Shown piece by piece: positions 48,486-58,842 of a stretch of DNA of 64,000 bases; the stretch's first letter is position 1, and each line of letters opens with the position of its first letter. The stretch is from JBBDIX01 sp050486225. Its GTDB lineage: Bacteria > Actinomycetota > Nitriliruptoria > Nitriliruptorales > Nitriliruptoraceae. Position numbers and translations under genes: made by a program. The notes beneath the pieces were generated by a model. That model had not been told where the DNA came from. It searched no databases and was given only the letters and a program-made list of their open reading frames with translations. The stretch lies in NCBI GenBank assembly GCA_050486225.1, contig JBJHCV010000001.1:372001-436000 (forward strand), in the 5' to 3' direction.

Positions 48486-48892
48486 CCCACTGGCTGATCG
48501 AAAAGTCCGCACTGGTGCGGATCGGCGCCTCGCCTGCTGCGACCACCTGGGCCGAACGCATCGAGCGTGGCCTGGTTCGCATCAGCACGGTGACTCGACT
48601 GGAGATCGGCTTCAGCGCACGAACCGGCAGCGCACTTCGCGAAGGCCTACGCACGCCGCCACTTGCGTTCATGCCGATCGAGTATCTGACCCCCGCGATC
48701 GAGGACCGCGCCGTCGAGGTCCAGACCTTGCTCGCAGATCGGGGGCATCACCGCGCCGTTGCAGTCCCGGACCTGCTGATCGCCGCGACCGCCGAACTTG
48801 CCGAATCGACAGTCCTGCACCTCGACGAGGACTACGAGCTCATCGCCGAGGTGACCGGCCAACCTGTCGAACGCCTGCAAACAGAGGAGTGA
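48482..48892 (+). CDS. PIN-domain ribonuclease toxin (VapC)
   Basis: 136 residues. Acidic residues of the PIN active site: Glu in WLIEKSALVRI (usually Asp), Glu in TRLEIGFSAR, Asp in AVPDLLIAATAEL and Asp in LDEDYELIAEV. Such toxins cut tRNA or rRNA when freed from the antitoxin. The first acidic position is Glu instead of Asp, a conservative change. The pair looks intact. It lies just outside the left tRNA fragment of the island. Confidence 0.9.
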   Translation: MTHWLIEKSALVRIGASPAATTWAERIERGLVRISTVTRLEIGFSARTGSALREGLRTPPLAFMPIEYLTPAIEDRAVEVQTLLADRGHHRAVAVPDLLIAATAELAESTVLHLDEDYELIAEVTGQPVERLQTEE

Positions 48893-48934
48893 CCAGGACT
48901 GGCGGGCACCTGTTGGGGAAACCACAACGGAGGA

Positions 48935-48993
48935 GTGGGCGAGGGGGGACTTGAACCCCCATGTGCTCACGGACACACGGACCTGAACCGTGC
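48935..48993 (-). repeat. Displaced 3' tRNA-Leu fragment (attL)
   Basis: 59 bases matching positions 58845-58903 of the intact tRNA-Leu gene with two mismatches (48965 and 48968, in the variable arm). It keeps the T arm, variable arm and anticodon loop but loses the rest of the 5' half and the CCA. This is the direct repeat expected when an element inserts at a tRNA 3' end: the original 3' end is pushed away while the element supplies a new one. The 470 bases between the VapC gene and the methyltransferase hold this fragment and no gene. Confidence 0.85.
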
Positions 48994-49359
48994 CGGCCGC
49001 ATCCGCCCCGGTGCGCGTGGATCCCACGACATGCCGCTCACCTGCGGAAACACATCGCCGCCATAGCACCCGGTCCCGCCGCGCTCCGCGGTATTCCGCC
49101 AGGTGCGGTGTCACGATGGCGTCACGGCGTCGCGCGAGAAGTTTGACGGATCACCAACCTGCACCACCGTCTCCAGCCGAGCGTGCGAGCCGGACCTCAG
49201 TGCGCCCCGCTTTCCACAGGCCCGGGAATCGGTAGGCCACCTACATGGTCGGGCTGCGAGGATCGGGGGCGCTCTCCGCTCGCGTGACTGCCTGCTTGGC
49301 GCGTATCACACCTACGTACTTACATGCATGAGAGACTTCACCCCGGATCGGAGTCACGG

Positions 49360-52035
49360 ATGACTGCACCCAACTACGACGCGTTGGTCCGTGGCCTCCT
49401 CGAGGACGACTGGGACTTCGCTGAGGCGGCGACGGGCCACTCTACGCATGCCCTGCACCCGTACCCAGCGAAGTTCATCCCGCAGATCCCAGCGCGCTTC
49501 ATCGGTGCGCTCTCCGAACCCGGCGATCTGGTCGTGGACCCTTTCAGCGGGAGCGGGACGGCGGGTGTCGAAGCACGCGAAGCGGAAAGGGACTTCCACG
49601 GCATCGACGCCAACCCGGTTGCCGTCTTGGTCGGCAGGGTGAAGACCCGGCCGCTGTCCGCTGCACAGTTGCAGACGGCTGAACGATTTCGCCTCCGCGC
49701 CCACCGCCCCAGCAAGGACTGGGCGGATTGGGTGCCCGACATTCCGAACATCGGCAAGTGGTTCGCTCCTGGCGTCATCAAGCAGCTAGCCACCCTGAGG
49801 CGAGAGATTGCAGCCGTGAGCGACGGCTGCGTCCGCGATCTCCTCTCGGTGGCGATGTCCCGCGTGGTCGGCGCTGTCTCCTTCCAGGAGTCTGAGACTC
49901 GATACGTGTCCCAGCCCCGAGCCATCGAGTCCGCTGAAGTCACCCAACGCATGGCGGCCAGCGTGCGGGCGGCTTCGGAAGTGGTACGAGGTCTTCGGCC
50001 TTCCTCGTCCACCACCCGCTTCGTCGCGGGAGACGCCCGCGACCCAGCTCCTTGGGGCGACGTCGCGGACGGGAGTGCCTCCCTCGTAGTGACGTCGCCG
50101 CCGTATCCCAACGCGTACGACTACCACCTGTACCACCGTTTTAGGATCTTCTGGCTCGGCTTCGACCCGAAATCGCTGCGCGATGTCGAGGTCGGCTCCC
50201 ACCTCACAAACCAGCGGTCGAGCGATCCAATCGCTGACTACGAACAAGGTCTCCAGGCCGTGCTGGGCCAATGCGCCAGGGTGCTGCGCTGCGGCGGCCA
50301 CGCCGTATTCGTTGTTGGTGACGGTGTTCACGTGGGCGAGGTCTACCCCACATCTGAGGCTGTGGCGAGGATTGGCGCTGCCTTAGGTCTGGAGACCGTG
50401 GCCACGATCGAGCGCCGGCTCCCAACGAAGAAGCGCTCCGTCACCGTGGCTGGTCGCAGGCTCGCAGCCGAGCAGTTGGTCGTCCTGCGGCGCCCGCCTG
50501 CGGCGTCCCCTCAGGATCGCGAGATGGTCCTCCTTCCGCCGGACTACGAACGCCACGACTACGAGGTCGACCTCGCGTCGCGAGAGGCGGTGGCGCTTCT
50601 GGACCCCAGGTCCGTTAGCACCCGTCCCGACGGGGCGCTCGACGTGGACGAGCCCGGGGCGCCGGAAATGGCGAGCCGCCTGACCTTCGCTGCATTTGTC
50701 CGAACGAGCGGGGCGGACCAGCCGACGCTACAGCGGCTGGCCGAGGGGTCCGGGCGCAAGAATTCCACCTACGCCAGTCATGGGATCCACAAGTACCGCG
50801 GGAAGTTCTATCCGCAGCTTGCGCGTGTGCTGCTCAACATGTCGGGTGTCGGGCCGGGCATGCGCGTGCTAGATCCCTTTGGCGGGAGCGGGACGACCGC
50901 GTTGGAGGCGCGCTTGGCGGGTGCTGACGCGCTATCGGTCGATTGGAATCCGCTTGCCGTCCTTATTGCGAGGACCAAGGCTGAGTCCGTCGAGCTCAGC
51001 CCTGGGGCGGTCGCCGACGCTGTCGACGCGTGGGCAGCCGCCGCTGCCCAGGCTACGGCCGTTTGCTGGGACCAGTTCCCGGCTGCCGTGCACGCGGAAC
51101 TCGACAGTTGGTTCCCCGCGCCTGTGCTCGCGCGGCTGTCCCACGCCCTGCTGGAGATCCGCACGCACAGAGACCAACGTATGCGCCGCGTTGGCGAGGT
51201 CCTGGTGAGCGACATCGTTCGGGACGTATCGCACCAGGAACCTCGGGATCTACGAATCAGGCGGCGCAAGGAGCCCATCGAGGACGCGGATGTCGGCGGC
51301 TTGCTCGCGAAAAGGGGTCATCGGCTCGCCGCAGCCCTAGGCGCATTCCAAGTGCGGCTGGAGGCCGGGCCGGCACTTGGGACAGTGCGAGTCCTAGATG
51401 CGGACGTCGCGGCCGAAGTTGGTGGCGGCGCCCTCGACGGCGCGCTGCAGCCCGAGTCACTCGACGCGGTCGTGACGTCGCCTCCCTACGCCACCGCTCT
51501 TCCGTACCTCGATACCGATCGGCTGTCGCTCGCGCTCGTCCTCGGGATCGCATCCGGCGAGCGCCGACGCCTGGAGGGAGCGTTGATCGGTTCCCGTGAG
51601 TTTCGTGCCACTGACTTCAGAGAATACGACGGGCGGCTCGACTCTGGCTCACACGGGGAGGACCTGCTCCCTGCCACAACCTGGGATCTCGTGACGTCGC
51701 TTCGCGACGCCGTAGTGCGGGACGAACGGGCTGGCTTTAGGCGCCGGCAGAAGCCAGCCGCGCTTCTTCGCTACTTCGAGTCGATGGCGCGCTCGCTCCG
51801 CCGTGTTCACGGAGCTCTGCGCCCCGGCGCTTCCGCTTGGTACGTAGTCGGCGACAGCTCTACGAAGATCGGTGGCGAGACAAGGCGCATCCCCACGACA
51901 GGAGAACTCGCCTCCATCGCGAAGCACGCCGGGTATGAGGTCGAGGAGGTCATTCCCATCACGGTCACCCGCGACGGGCTCTTGCACGCACGCAACCGTA
52001 TCGTCGAGAACGCGATCATCCACCTGCGAGCCTAG
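49360..52035 (+). CDS. Fused dual-domain DNA methyltransferase (R-M modification enzyme)
   Basis: 891 residues made of two related amino-methyltransferase halves. Half 1: HPYPAKFIP at about 33-41, SAM motif DPFSGSGT at 60-67 and catalytic TSPPY at 245-249. Half 2: IHKYRGKFYPQ at about 476, DPFGGSGTT near 505 and TSPPY at 706-710. Motif I before motif IV and TSPPY point to N6-adenine or N4-cytosine methylation. Two joined enzymes suit an asymmetric (type IIS-like) target whose two strands need different methylases. It is convergent with the PLD-family nuclease, six bases away, the probable endonuclease partner. ATG 49360 has a GGAG site. Confidence 0.88.
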   Translation: MTAPNYDALVRGLLEDDWDFAEAATGHSTHALHPYPAKFIPQIPARFIGALSEPGDLVVDPFSGSGTAGVEAREAERDFHGIDANPVAVLVGRVKTRPLSAAQLQTAERFRLRAHRPSKDWADWVPDIPNIGKWFAPGVIKQLATLRREIAAVSDGCVRDLLSVAMSRVVGAVSFQESETRYVSQPRAIESAEVTQRMAASVRAASEVVRGLRPSSSTTRFVAGDARDPAPWGDVADGSASLVVTSPPYPNAYDYHLYHRFRIFWLGFDPKSLRDVEVGSHLTNQRSSDPIADYEQGLQAVLGQCARVLRCGGHAVFVVGDGVHVGEVYPTSEAVARIGAALGLETVATIERRLPTKKRSVTVAGRRLAAEQLVVLRRPPAASPQDREMVLLPPDYERHDYEVDLASREAVALLDPRSVSTRPDGALDVDEPGAPEMASRLTFAAFVRTSGADQPTLQRLAEGSGRKNSTYASHGIHKYRGKFYPQLARVLLNMSGVGPGMRVLDPFGGSGTTALEARLAGADALSVDWNPLAVLIARTKAESVELSPGAVADAVDAWAAAAAQATAVCWDQFPAAVHAELDSWFPAPVLARLSHALLEIRTHRDQRMRRVGEVLVSDIVRDVSHQEPRDLRIRRRKEPIEDADVGGLLAKRGHRLAAALGAFQVRLEAGPALGTVRVLDADVAAEVGGGALDGALQPESLDAVVTSPPYATALPYLDTDRLSLALVLGIASGERRRLEGALIGSREFRATDFREYDGRLDSGSHGEDLLPATTWDLVTSLRDAVVRDERAGFRRRQKPAALLRYFESMARSLRRVHGALRPGASAWYVVGDSSTKIGGETRRIPTTGELASIAKHAGYEVEEVIPITVTRDGLLHARNRIVENAIIHLRA

Positions 52036-52041
52036 AGCGCT

Positions 52042-53319
52042 TCACCCCCAGCCGTACCGCCGCGTCGAGCCGGGGAGTGCGCGTGTACAGAGGGCATCGT
52101 GGGCAGGGAAATCGGGGTGCCCGGGCGCGTACGTGTCGATCTTGTAGTCGAGCCCCCCGCCTGGGTCGCGGGTAAGGACCATCACCGAGCCATCATCGAT
52201 CTCGTTCTGGATCCGAGCGCCGATGAAGATGCGGACGTCGTCGTTTGCACTACGGCCTTCTGTGTACTGCCACACCTTGGCGCGCAGGTCCGTCCAACTC
52301 TTCGTCCCCCCCGAAGACGTGTGAACGTCGACGTCAACCAGCGGCCACGGGTCCGCTTGTGGCTGCGACGGGTTGCCAGCCCGTCGGGGCTTGGTGCGCC
52401 CCGTGAAGGGCAACCCAAAGAATGCTGGATCATCTACCGTCGGCGCCTTCGCCAGGTAGAGCTCCGTCTTGTCCCGCGTCAGGAGGTGGATGTACAAGAC
52501 GTCGTGCTGCGGGAGTACCTGAGCGGTGCCGCCCGAAGAGGTCCTGCCGGCCGTGACGCTCTTCGATGACGATGAGGCACCCGTTGCCGGCGACCTCCGC
52601 GGGGCTCGAATCGTGACGTCGGGTGGCGGGTCTGGAGACTCGCCACGGAAGATCACGTCACCTACCGACTTCGCTGCACCACGACCGCCGGCCAGCACTC
52701 GAGCGCGTGCCGATGTCCTCGCGATCTTCCGGAGTTCAGCTTCCGAAAGAACAAGGTTCGCTGCCGCCAGCCGGTCCAGCATCGGATCGTCCAGCGCCAC
52801 GACATCACCCTTGCTGGTGTCGCAGCATCGGTCGAGAAAGGCTTCCGCTTCGGCGATGCGCGCTCCCTCCTGCGCGTCACCCGTCCGGAGGAGCTCAGCC
52901 GTGCCCACTTCGTGATTCGTGTACAGGCCGCCCGCCGTGAGGTTGCCGGATCCCACCATCAGGAGCGCTTCGTGGCCGTCTGAGAAGAGCCAAAGCTTGG
53001 GATGAAAAGTGGGACTCGGCGCACCCGCTGAGGACCGGGGGTTGTACCGGACGTAGATGCCGTGGCCGTGCGGCGCGAGTAGGTCGATGAGTGCGGCCAG
53101 CGCTTCGTACGAAGTGCCGTGCTGGTCGATCCCTACGGTGAGACGCACGCTCTTGCCGGTCGCGCCGGCGAAGGCGGAGACCGCGCCATGGATGTGATCG
53201 ATGCCCGACATCTTCGCGTAGGCGACGGCCGCCCGAAACTGCGTCCAATGACCCGCCAGCGCGTCCATCAGTAGATCGCCGAGACGCTGCGACCCGTCCG
53301 GCCCCGAATAGATACTCAT
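52042..53319 (-). CDS. PLD-family restriction endonuclease-like protein
   Basis: 425 residues. Residues 1-180 form a phospholipase D-type nuclease domain with one HKD motif: His106, Lys108 (FHPKLWLF) and Asn126 (VGSGNLTAGG). PLD-family restriction enzymes such as BfiI and NgoFVII carry one HKD motif per subunit and work as dimers without metal ions. The remaining 240 residues, including GLPFTGRTKPRRAGN and the acidic VDVDVHTSSGGTKSW, could be the sequence-recognition part; a B3-like fold is possible but not shown. Partner of the convergent fused methyltransferase. The ATG at 53319 was chosen over a longer in-frame extension lacking family features. Confidence 0.8.
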   Translation of the reverse strand: MSIYSGPDGSQRLGDLLMDALAGHWTQFRAAVAYAKMSGIDHIHGAVSAFAGATGKSVRLTVGIDQHGTSYEALAALIDLLAPHGHGIYVRYNPRSSAGAPSPTFHPKLWLFSDGHEALLMVGSGNLTAGGLYTNHEVGTAELLRTGDAQEGARIAEAEAFLDRCCDTSKGDVVALDDPMLDRLAAANLVLSEAELRKIARTSARARVLAGGRGAAKSVGDVIFRGESPDPPPDVTIRAPRRSPATGASSSSKSVTAGRTSSGGTAQVLPQHDVLYIHLLTRDKTELYLAKAPTVDDPAFFGLPFTGRTKPRRAGNPSQPQADPWPLVDVDVHTSSGGTKSWTDLRAKVWQYTEGRSANDDVRIFIGARIQNEIDDGSVMVLTRDPGGGLDYKIDTYAPGHPDFPAHDALCTRALPGSTRRYGWG

Positions 53320-54107
53320 AGCGAATCCCAACCCCGGCTGCCGGGGACTGTAGGGGCCGGGCACGCGGCGTGTGCCCGTAGAGCCCGTGCATCGACGCTC
53401 CCAGCACGCGTTGTCGGCTGGTGATTCCGGTGCTTGCGCTGGTGGTGGCCTACGGCACCAGGCTCTGTTCACGACTGTCCCGGGTAACCGTCGCGTCGGC
53501 CGTGACGCCGAGCAGCTCGTGCAGGCGGTCTGTCGGGAGCAGCAATCCGTCGGCCGAGACGGTGGTGCGGATCTGGCCGCAGGCCGCGGCCCGGGAGCCG
53601 CGCCGCGGCAGGCGAGTTCTTCCCGGAGCCGAGCCCGTGTGCCCGGACGGCTCACGAACAGTTCCCGAACGCTGCCGGTGGGCGCGGGAGCGAACGCAAG
53701 AGGCGCGACGCCACCCGGTGCCGCAATCCGTCGGGAGTGACGCGGCGGTGCCGTCACGGCCGCGGCAACGCACCCGCGGACCTCGTGCCTGGCGGCGACG
53801 GATACGAGTGCCCATGGGTGGGCGGTGGCGTGACGTGACGGGCCATGCATGGCGGTTTCTGGCGATCGCTTCGAGCATGGCGCCACCACCGGCCGCCCGC
53901 TTTGTGATATCGGCGCGCCTGCCGCGCACGCCGCAGACACCTCCCAAGCAAACTCCGACTGGAACGCCCGGACACCGTTCAGGACGCCTTACCACGACCC
54001 GAGACGCGAAGACACGAGAATCCCGGATTTTGGCATTAGAGTGCTTCTAGACGCCAGTTCTGATGCGTGACACGAGCCCGTGAGCATCGCATCCTCACCC
54101 GCATGTC
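53320..54107. other. Region without a convincing gene between the nuclease and the relaxase
   Basis: About 790 bases. Long open frames occur on both strands, but their translations are Arg/Pro-rich and featureless. One exception is the C-terminus of a minus-strand frame ending near 53450, reading TTVSADGLLLPTDRLHELL, which faintly recalls an AbrB/MazE antitoxin; it may be the remnant of one. The last 50 bases are AT-richer and should hold the relaxase promoter. Confidence 0.4.
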
Positions 54108-57100
54108 ATGGTCACACAGACTGACACTGGGTCAGTGCAACGAGCGGCCGCACCGATGCTGAACATCGGGCGGATGGCTCCTGGGCGGGCGGACTACTAC
54201 CTCACCGCGGTCGCCCGGGGCGACGACGGGGTGGAGGGCTACTACCTGGCCCGCGGTGAGGAGCCTGGCCGGTGGCTCGGTCACGGCGCTGCGACGCTCG
54301 GACTGTCTGGTGAGGTGACGGGAGAGCAGTTGCGGGCGGTGCTGGACGCCTGCCACCCGGAGACCGGTGTGCAGCTCGCGCCGCATCCGGCGAGGAAGCT
54401 GCCGGGGTTCGATCACACCTTCCGGGCGCCGAAGTCGGTGTCGCTGCTGTGGGCGCTCGGGGACCGGGCTGCGGCCGACGAGGTGGTGGCGGCGCATGAC
54501 GCCGCGGTGGATGCGGCGATCGGCTACCTGCAACGGTCGGCGGGGTTCACCCGCCGTGGGGCTGGCGGGGCGGAGACGGTTCCGGTGGACGGGTTCGTCG
54601 CGGCCGCGTTTCGGCATCGCACTTCCCGGGCGGACGATCCGTTGCTGCACACCCACGTCCTGGTCGCCAATGTCGCCCGTACCACCGAGGACGGGGTCTG
54701 GCGGACGCTGGACTCGAGGAAGGTGTTCGCTCACGCGAAGACCGCAGGGGTGCTCTACCAGGCCCACCTTCGTCACGAGCTCACCCGCCGGCTCGGGATC
54801 GGATGGCAGCCTGTCGTCAACGGCCATGCCGACATCGACGGTGTCGACCGCGAGCTGATCGAGCAGTTCTCCCGCCGGCGGACCCAGATCGTCGACCACA
54901 TGGCGTCACGTGGCGAGAGTTCGGCTGCGGCGGCGCAGGCCGCCACGCTCGCCACGAGGCAGGTCAAGACCGGCCACCCCTCCGAGGCAGAACTGCGTTG
55001 AGGTCTGGGCCCACCGGGCTCGGGCGGCAGGGCTGCAGCCGGGCTGGTCGCTGCAGCTGATCGGACGGCGCGGCTGGGAGCGGCCCGCCCTCGGACCGCT
55101 GTGGCAAAGGTTGGTGGTCGACGAGGGGCTCACCGCATCGTCGTCCACGTTCACCCGCCGGGACCTGCTCCAACAGCTCGCCGGCCAGCTACCCGCAGGC
55201 GCGCCGGTCGACTACCTCGAGCAGGCCGCCGACGCGATCCTCAACCACGACACCGACCTGCTCGTGAGCCTCGGCCCCACGAGAGGGCACCTCACCGGCG
55301 TCGACGTCATCCGCAGAGGCGACGGCCGCGTGGTGCCGGTCGATCGAGACGAACGCCACTACACCACCCGAGGGCTGCTGCTCACCGAACGGCGGGCCAT
55401 CAACCGCAGCCTCGCCCGACACGACGCCGGACTCGCGGTCGTCGACAGCCAGACCGTCGATGGTGCGCTTCGGCGGCGCACCCTGTCGCCCGAACAGGCA
55501 GCGATGGTCCGCCGGCTCACCAGCTCCGGGGCCGGGGTCGAGGTCGTGGTCGGCAAGGCCGGGACCGGCAAGACCTACGCCCTCGACGCCGCCCGCGAAG
55601 CCTAGGAACGTTCAGGACTGCAGGTCACCGGGGTCGCACTCGCAGCCCGGGCTGCACTCGAGCTCGAGACCTCCGCCGGCATCCGCGCCACCACGCTGAC
55701 CCGCCTGCTCGGGCAGCTCGACGACCACCGTGCAGGCTCGCCGCTCAAGCCCGGGGCGGTCCTGGTGGTGGACGAGGCCGGGATGATCGGCACCCGCCAG
55801 CTCGCCCGCCTCCTCGACCACGTCGAAGCACACTCCGTCAAGGTCGTGCTCGTCGGCGACCCGAGACAGCTGCCCGAGATCGACACCGGCGGGCTGTTCC
55901 GTGCACTGACCACCCGACTCCCCGCCATCGAGCTCACCGACAACCGGCGACAGGCCCACGCCTGGGAACAAGCCGCGCTCGACGAACTACGGCACGGCAA
56001 CCCCGGCACTGCCCTCACCACCTGCCACCAGCACGGCCGCATCCGCACCGCCGACACACCGGAGCAGCTCCGCGACCGTCTGGTCGACGACTGGTGGCAC
56101 ACCGCCACCGACGACCTACCCGCCTCGATCATGATCGCACTGCGACGCTCGGATGTCGCCGACCTCAACCACCGTGCCCGCACCGCGATGCTCACCGCCG
56201 GACGGCTGACCGGCCCTGCTCTGCACGCCGGCGGCCTCGAGCTGCGGGCGGGGGATCGGATCGTGTGCCTCCGCAACGCGCCGAGGCTCGGTGTGGTCAA
56301 CGGCACCCGAGCCACCATCACCCGCATCCACCCGGCCGCGAGAACCGTTGAGGCGGTCGACGACCGGGGCGTGAAGCTGACCCTGCCCGGTGGCTACCTC
56401 GACGCCGGGCACGTCACCCACGGCTACGCCATCACCGGGCACAAGGCCCAAGGGCTCACCTGCGACTACACCTACACGCTCGGGACCGAGACGCTGTACC
56501 GCGAATGGGGCTACGTCGCGATGTCCCGCGGCCGGCTCACCAACCAGCTCTACCACGGACCCATCGACGACCACGACGACGGGCTACACCACCACGTCCA
56601 CCACGCCGACACGCCGGACCTGACCAGCGGGCTCCGCCGCAGCCGCGCGCAGCCACCCATCACCCCCGAGGTCGTCCAGCTGGCCTCGAGCTGGCGGACC
56701 ACCCTGCGGTGGCTCGCCGCGAAAGCCGTCCAACAGCAGCCCCACCTGCTGGCCGAACACCACCGCACCTCCCAGGAGCGGACCGCGGTCGCCCGGCGGA
56801 TCGACGCGCTCGAACGTCAGCAGGCCCGCACCGTCGGCCCCGCCATCCGCCGAGGTACCCGTGCCCGACGCGCCGCGCTCGCTGCCGAGCTCGACCGGCA
56901 ACACGAGCGGCTCGCCGAGCTCGACCAGCTCGACCAGCGACTCGCCCGTCAGCCCACCAACGAGCAGATCGCGGCCGCGCGGACCGAGCTCCGTGAGCTC
57001 GACTCCCAGCTGCGCCACCACGCCCGCATCCGGGCCGCCCACCTCGCCGCCGCCCCGCCCGACCACCTCGACACCGTGCTCGGACCCCGACCTCACGGAG

Positions 57101-57327
57101 CGGTCGACGGTGGCCGCTGGGAGCGCGCCGCCACCGCGATCGAGGACTACCGGCTCCGCTGGCACATCACCGACCCCGACCACTCGCTCAGCGGTCAACC
57201 GACAGACCAGCTCCAACACGACCAGCGCCAGCGCGTCCTCGTACTGATCGACGAGTTCCCGCACGAACAACAGCAAGACCGTGCCGCGGTCCGTACCCGC
57301 AGCCTCGGGATCAGCCGCGCCCGATGA
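54108..57327 (+). pseudogene. MobF-type relaxase/helicase (TraA-like), frameshift and nonsense mutation
   Basis: Would encode about 1070 residues of a conjugative relaxase. The relaxase half (54108-55001) has ADYYLT with the tyrosines and the three-His cluster in LLHTHVLVANV. The SF1 helicase half has Walker A VVGKAGTGKTYAL (about 55550) and Walker B VLVVDEAGMIGTRQL, then HKAQGLTCDYTYTLG. A one-base frameshift near 54990-55003 ends the first frame in a TGA, and an in-frame TAG at 55603-55605 replaces the expected Trp in the sequence EAxERSGLQVTG. The last 1.7 kb is open to the end. No intact product is possible; an internal ATG could yield helicase fragments. Confidence 0.85.
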
Positions 57328-57431
57328 GTTGTCCACAAGCTGCCGGCCGGTTCGCACCGCGACGCGCACGGACCCGGCAAGGATGACCTGCGCGGCAGCG
57401 TCCGCCCGGACGTCCGCGGCAGGAGACCATC

Positions 57432-58687
57432 GTGGCGCAGCGACCCGACCCTGGGGTGACCCGCTACCAGAACACGGCAGGTCAGCTGCGCTGGCGGGTC
57501 ACCTACGACCTGCCTCCTGGGCCCGACGGCGAACGGCGCCGCACGACCAAGCGTGGCTTCGCGACCGTGAAGGACGCCAACCGGTTCCGTCGTGACGCGC
57601 TGGCCCGCCACGAACGAGGGCTCGGCCGCGACCCCGCCCAGGGACGTCAGCGGCTGGCCGACTACCTGCGGGCCTGGCTCGAAGGGCTGTCGGTCAAGGC
57701 GACCAGCCGGGCCGACTATCGCCAGTCCATCGAGTGCTACATCGCCCCCGCATCGGCGGGATCCGGCTCGAGCAGCTCACCCCCGAGCACCTCGACCGGC
57801 TCTACCGCGGCCTCGAGGCCAACGGCAAACGCCGCGGGGCGTGCCGCACCGACGGTCGGAGCTGCCCGGTCGACGGGTGCACCCCGGACCTGCACGAGGG
57901 GCTGAGCGCCAAGAGCGTCCGCAACGTCCACGGCTGCCTGCACGTCGCGCTCGAAGCCGCCGTCGGCCGCGGCTACCTGCCCCGCAACGTCGCCGACCTC
58001 GCCAACCCGCCCAAGGCCAGACGCGCCCGGTCACGCAACGCCCGCGACCACTGCCGGACCCGCGACCAACTCGTCGCCTTCCTCGACCACAGCCTCGAGA
58101 GCGACGACCGGCTCCATCCGCTGTGGTTCCTCATCGCCACCACCGGCCTGCCTCGAGCCGAAGCGCTCGCGCTGCGCTGGAGCGACGTCGACCTCGACCG
58201 CGCACGGCTCACGATCCGCCAGACCGTCACCGTCGCCAACGGCGTCATCGTCTGGCAGCGCGACGCGAAGAGCGACGACAGCGAACGCACCGTCGCCCTC
58301 GATGCCCGCACCGTGGCCGTCCTCCACGACCACCACAGACGGCAGCTCGCCGAACGGCTCGCCGCCGGTCCCGTCTGGTCCAGCCACGAACAGGACCGCG
58401 ACCTGGTGTTCACCCGCCCCGACGGCACCGCCATCCCACCCAAACGCGCCTCCCAGCAGTTCACCCGACAGGTCGACGCTGCAGCCCTGCCCCGCATCGG
58501 CGTCCACGGGCTACGCCACACCTGGGCGACCCTCGCGCTCCGCGCAGGCGTGCCCATCAAGGTCGTCTCACAACGCATCGGCCACGCCGACCCCGCCGTG
58601 ACCATGCAGGTCTACGCCCACGCTCTCGAAGGCGACGACGCCACCGCCGCCGAGACCACCGCCACCGCCATCTTCGGAGACCGATGA
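57432..58687 (+). pseudogene. Tyrosine integrase, frameshifted and with altered catalytic Arg
   Basis: Site-specific recombinase of an integrative element. The N-terminal AP2-like and SAM-like domains are in the first frame to about 57755 (TRYQNTAGQLRWRVTYDL, RQSIECYIAP). Catalytic domain in another frame (RIGGIRLEQLTPEHLDRL onwards): one missing C in the C-run near 57750 explains the break. The conserved Arg-I motif, normally TGLRRGE, reads TGLPRAE, so the first Arg is Pro. HGLRHTW, GHADPAVT and the nucleophile Tyr in MQVYAHA are intact. A cysteine-rich insert (SCPVDGCTPD) matches actinophage-type integrases. It ends 155 bases before tRNA-Leu. Confidence 0.85.
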
Positions 58688-58752
58688 ACACCCACCGGCA
58701 CAGCAACAGACCCGCAGGAACGCGGTGTCACGGACACTACTGGTGTCAAGAT

Positions 58753-58830
58753 GGTGTCACGGACGCAGAAACGCCCCCACCGGGAAGCGGAGGCGTTCGA
58801 GCGATTCTGGCGTCTACGGGCCGCTAGACC
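58753..58830. repeat. Hairpin segment between integrase and tRNA-Leu
   Basis: Imperfect stem with outer AACGCC/GGCGTT pairs at 58770-58797, flanked by TGTCACGGAC and TTCTGGCGTCTACGGG. A diverged copy lies at 48058-48135. It may serve as integrase terminator or as part of the attachment arm region. Confidence 0.5.
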
Positions 58831-58842
58831 GGCCTACGAAGG

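Noticed and set aside
53450..53560. AbrB/MazE-like strand pattern at the end of a minus-strand frame
   Set aside because: Only about 30 residues resemble the fold and no matching start or toxin partner is present; noted as a possible remnant only.
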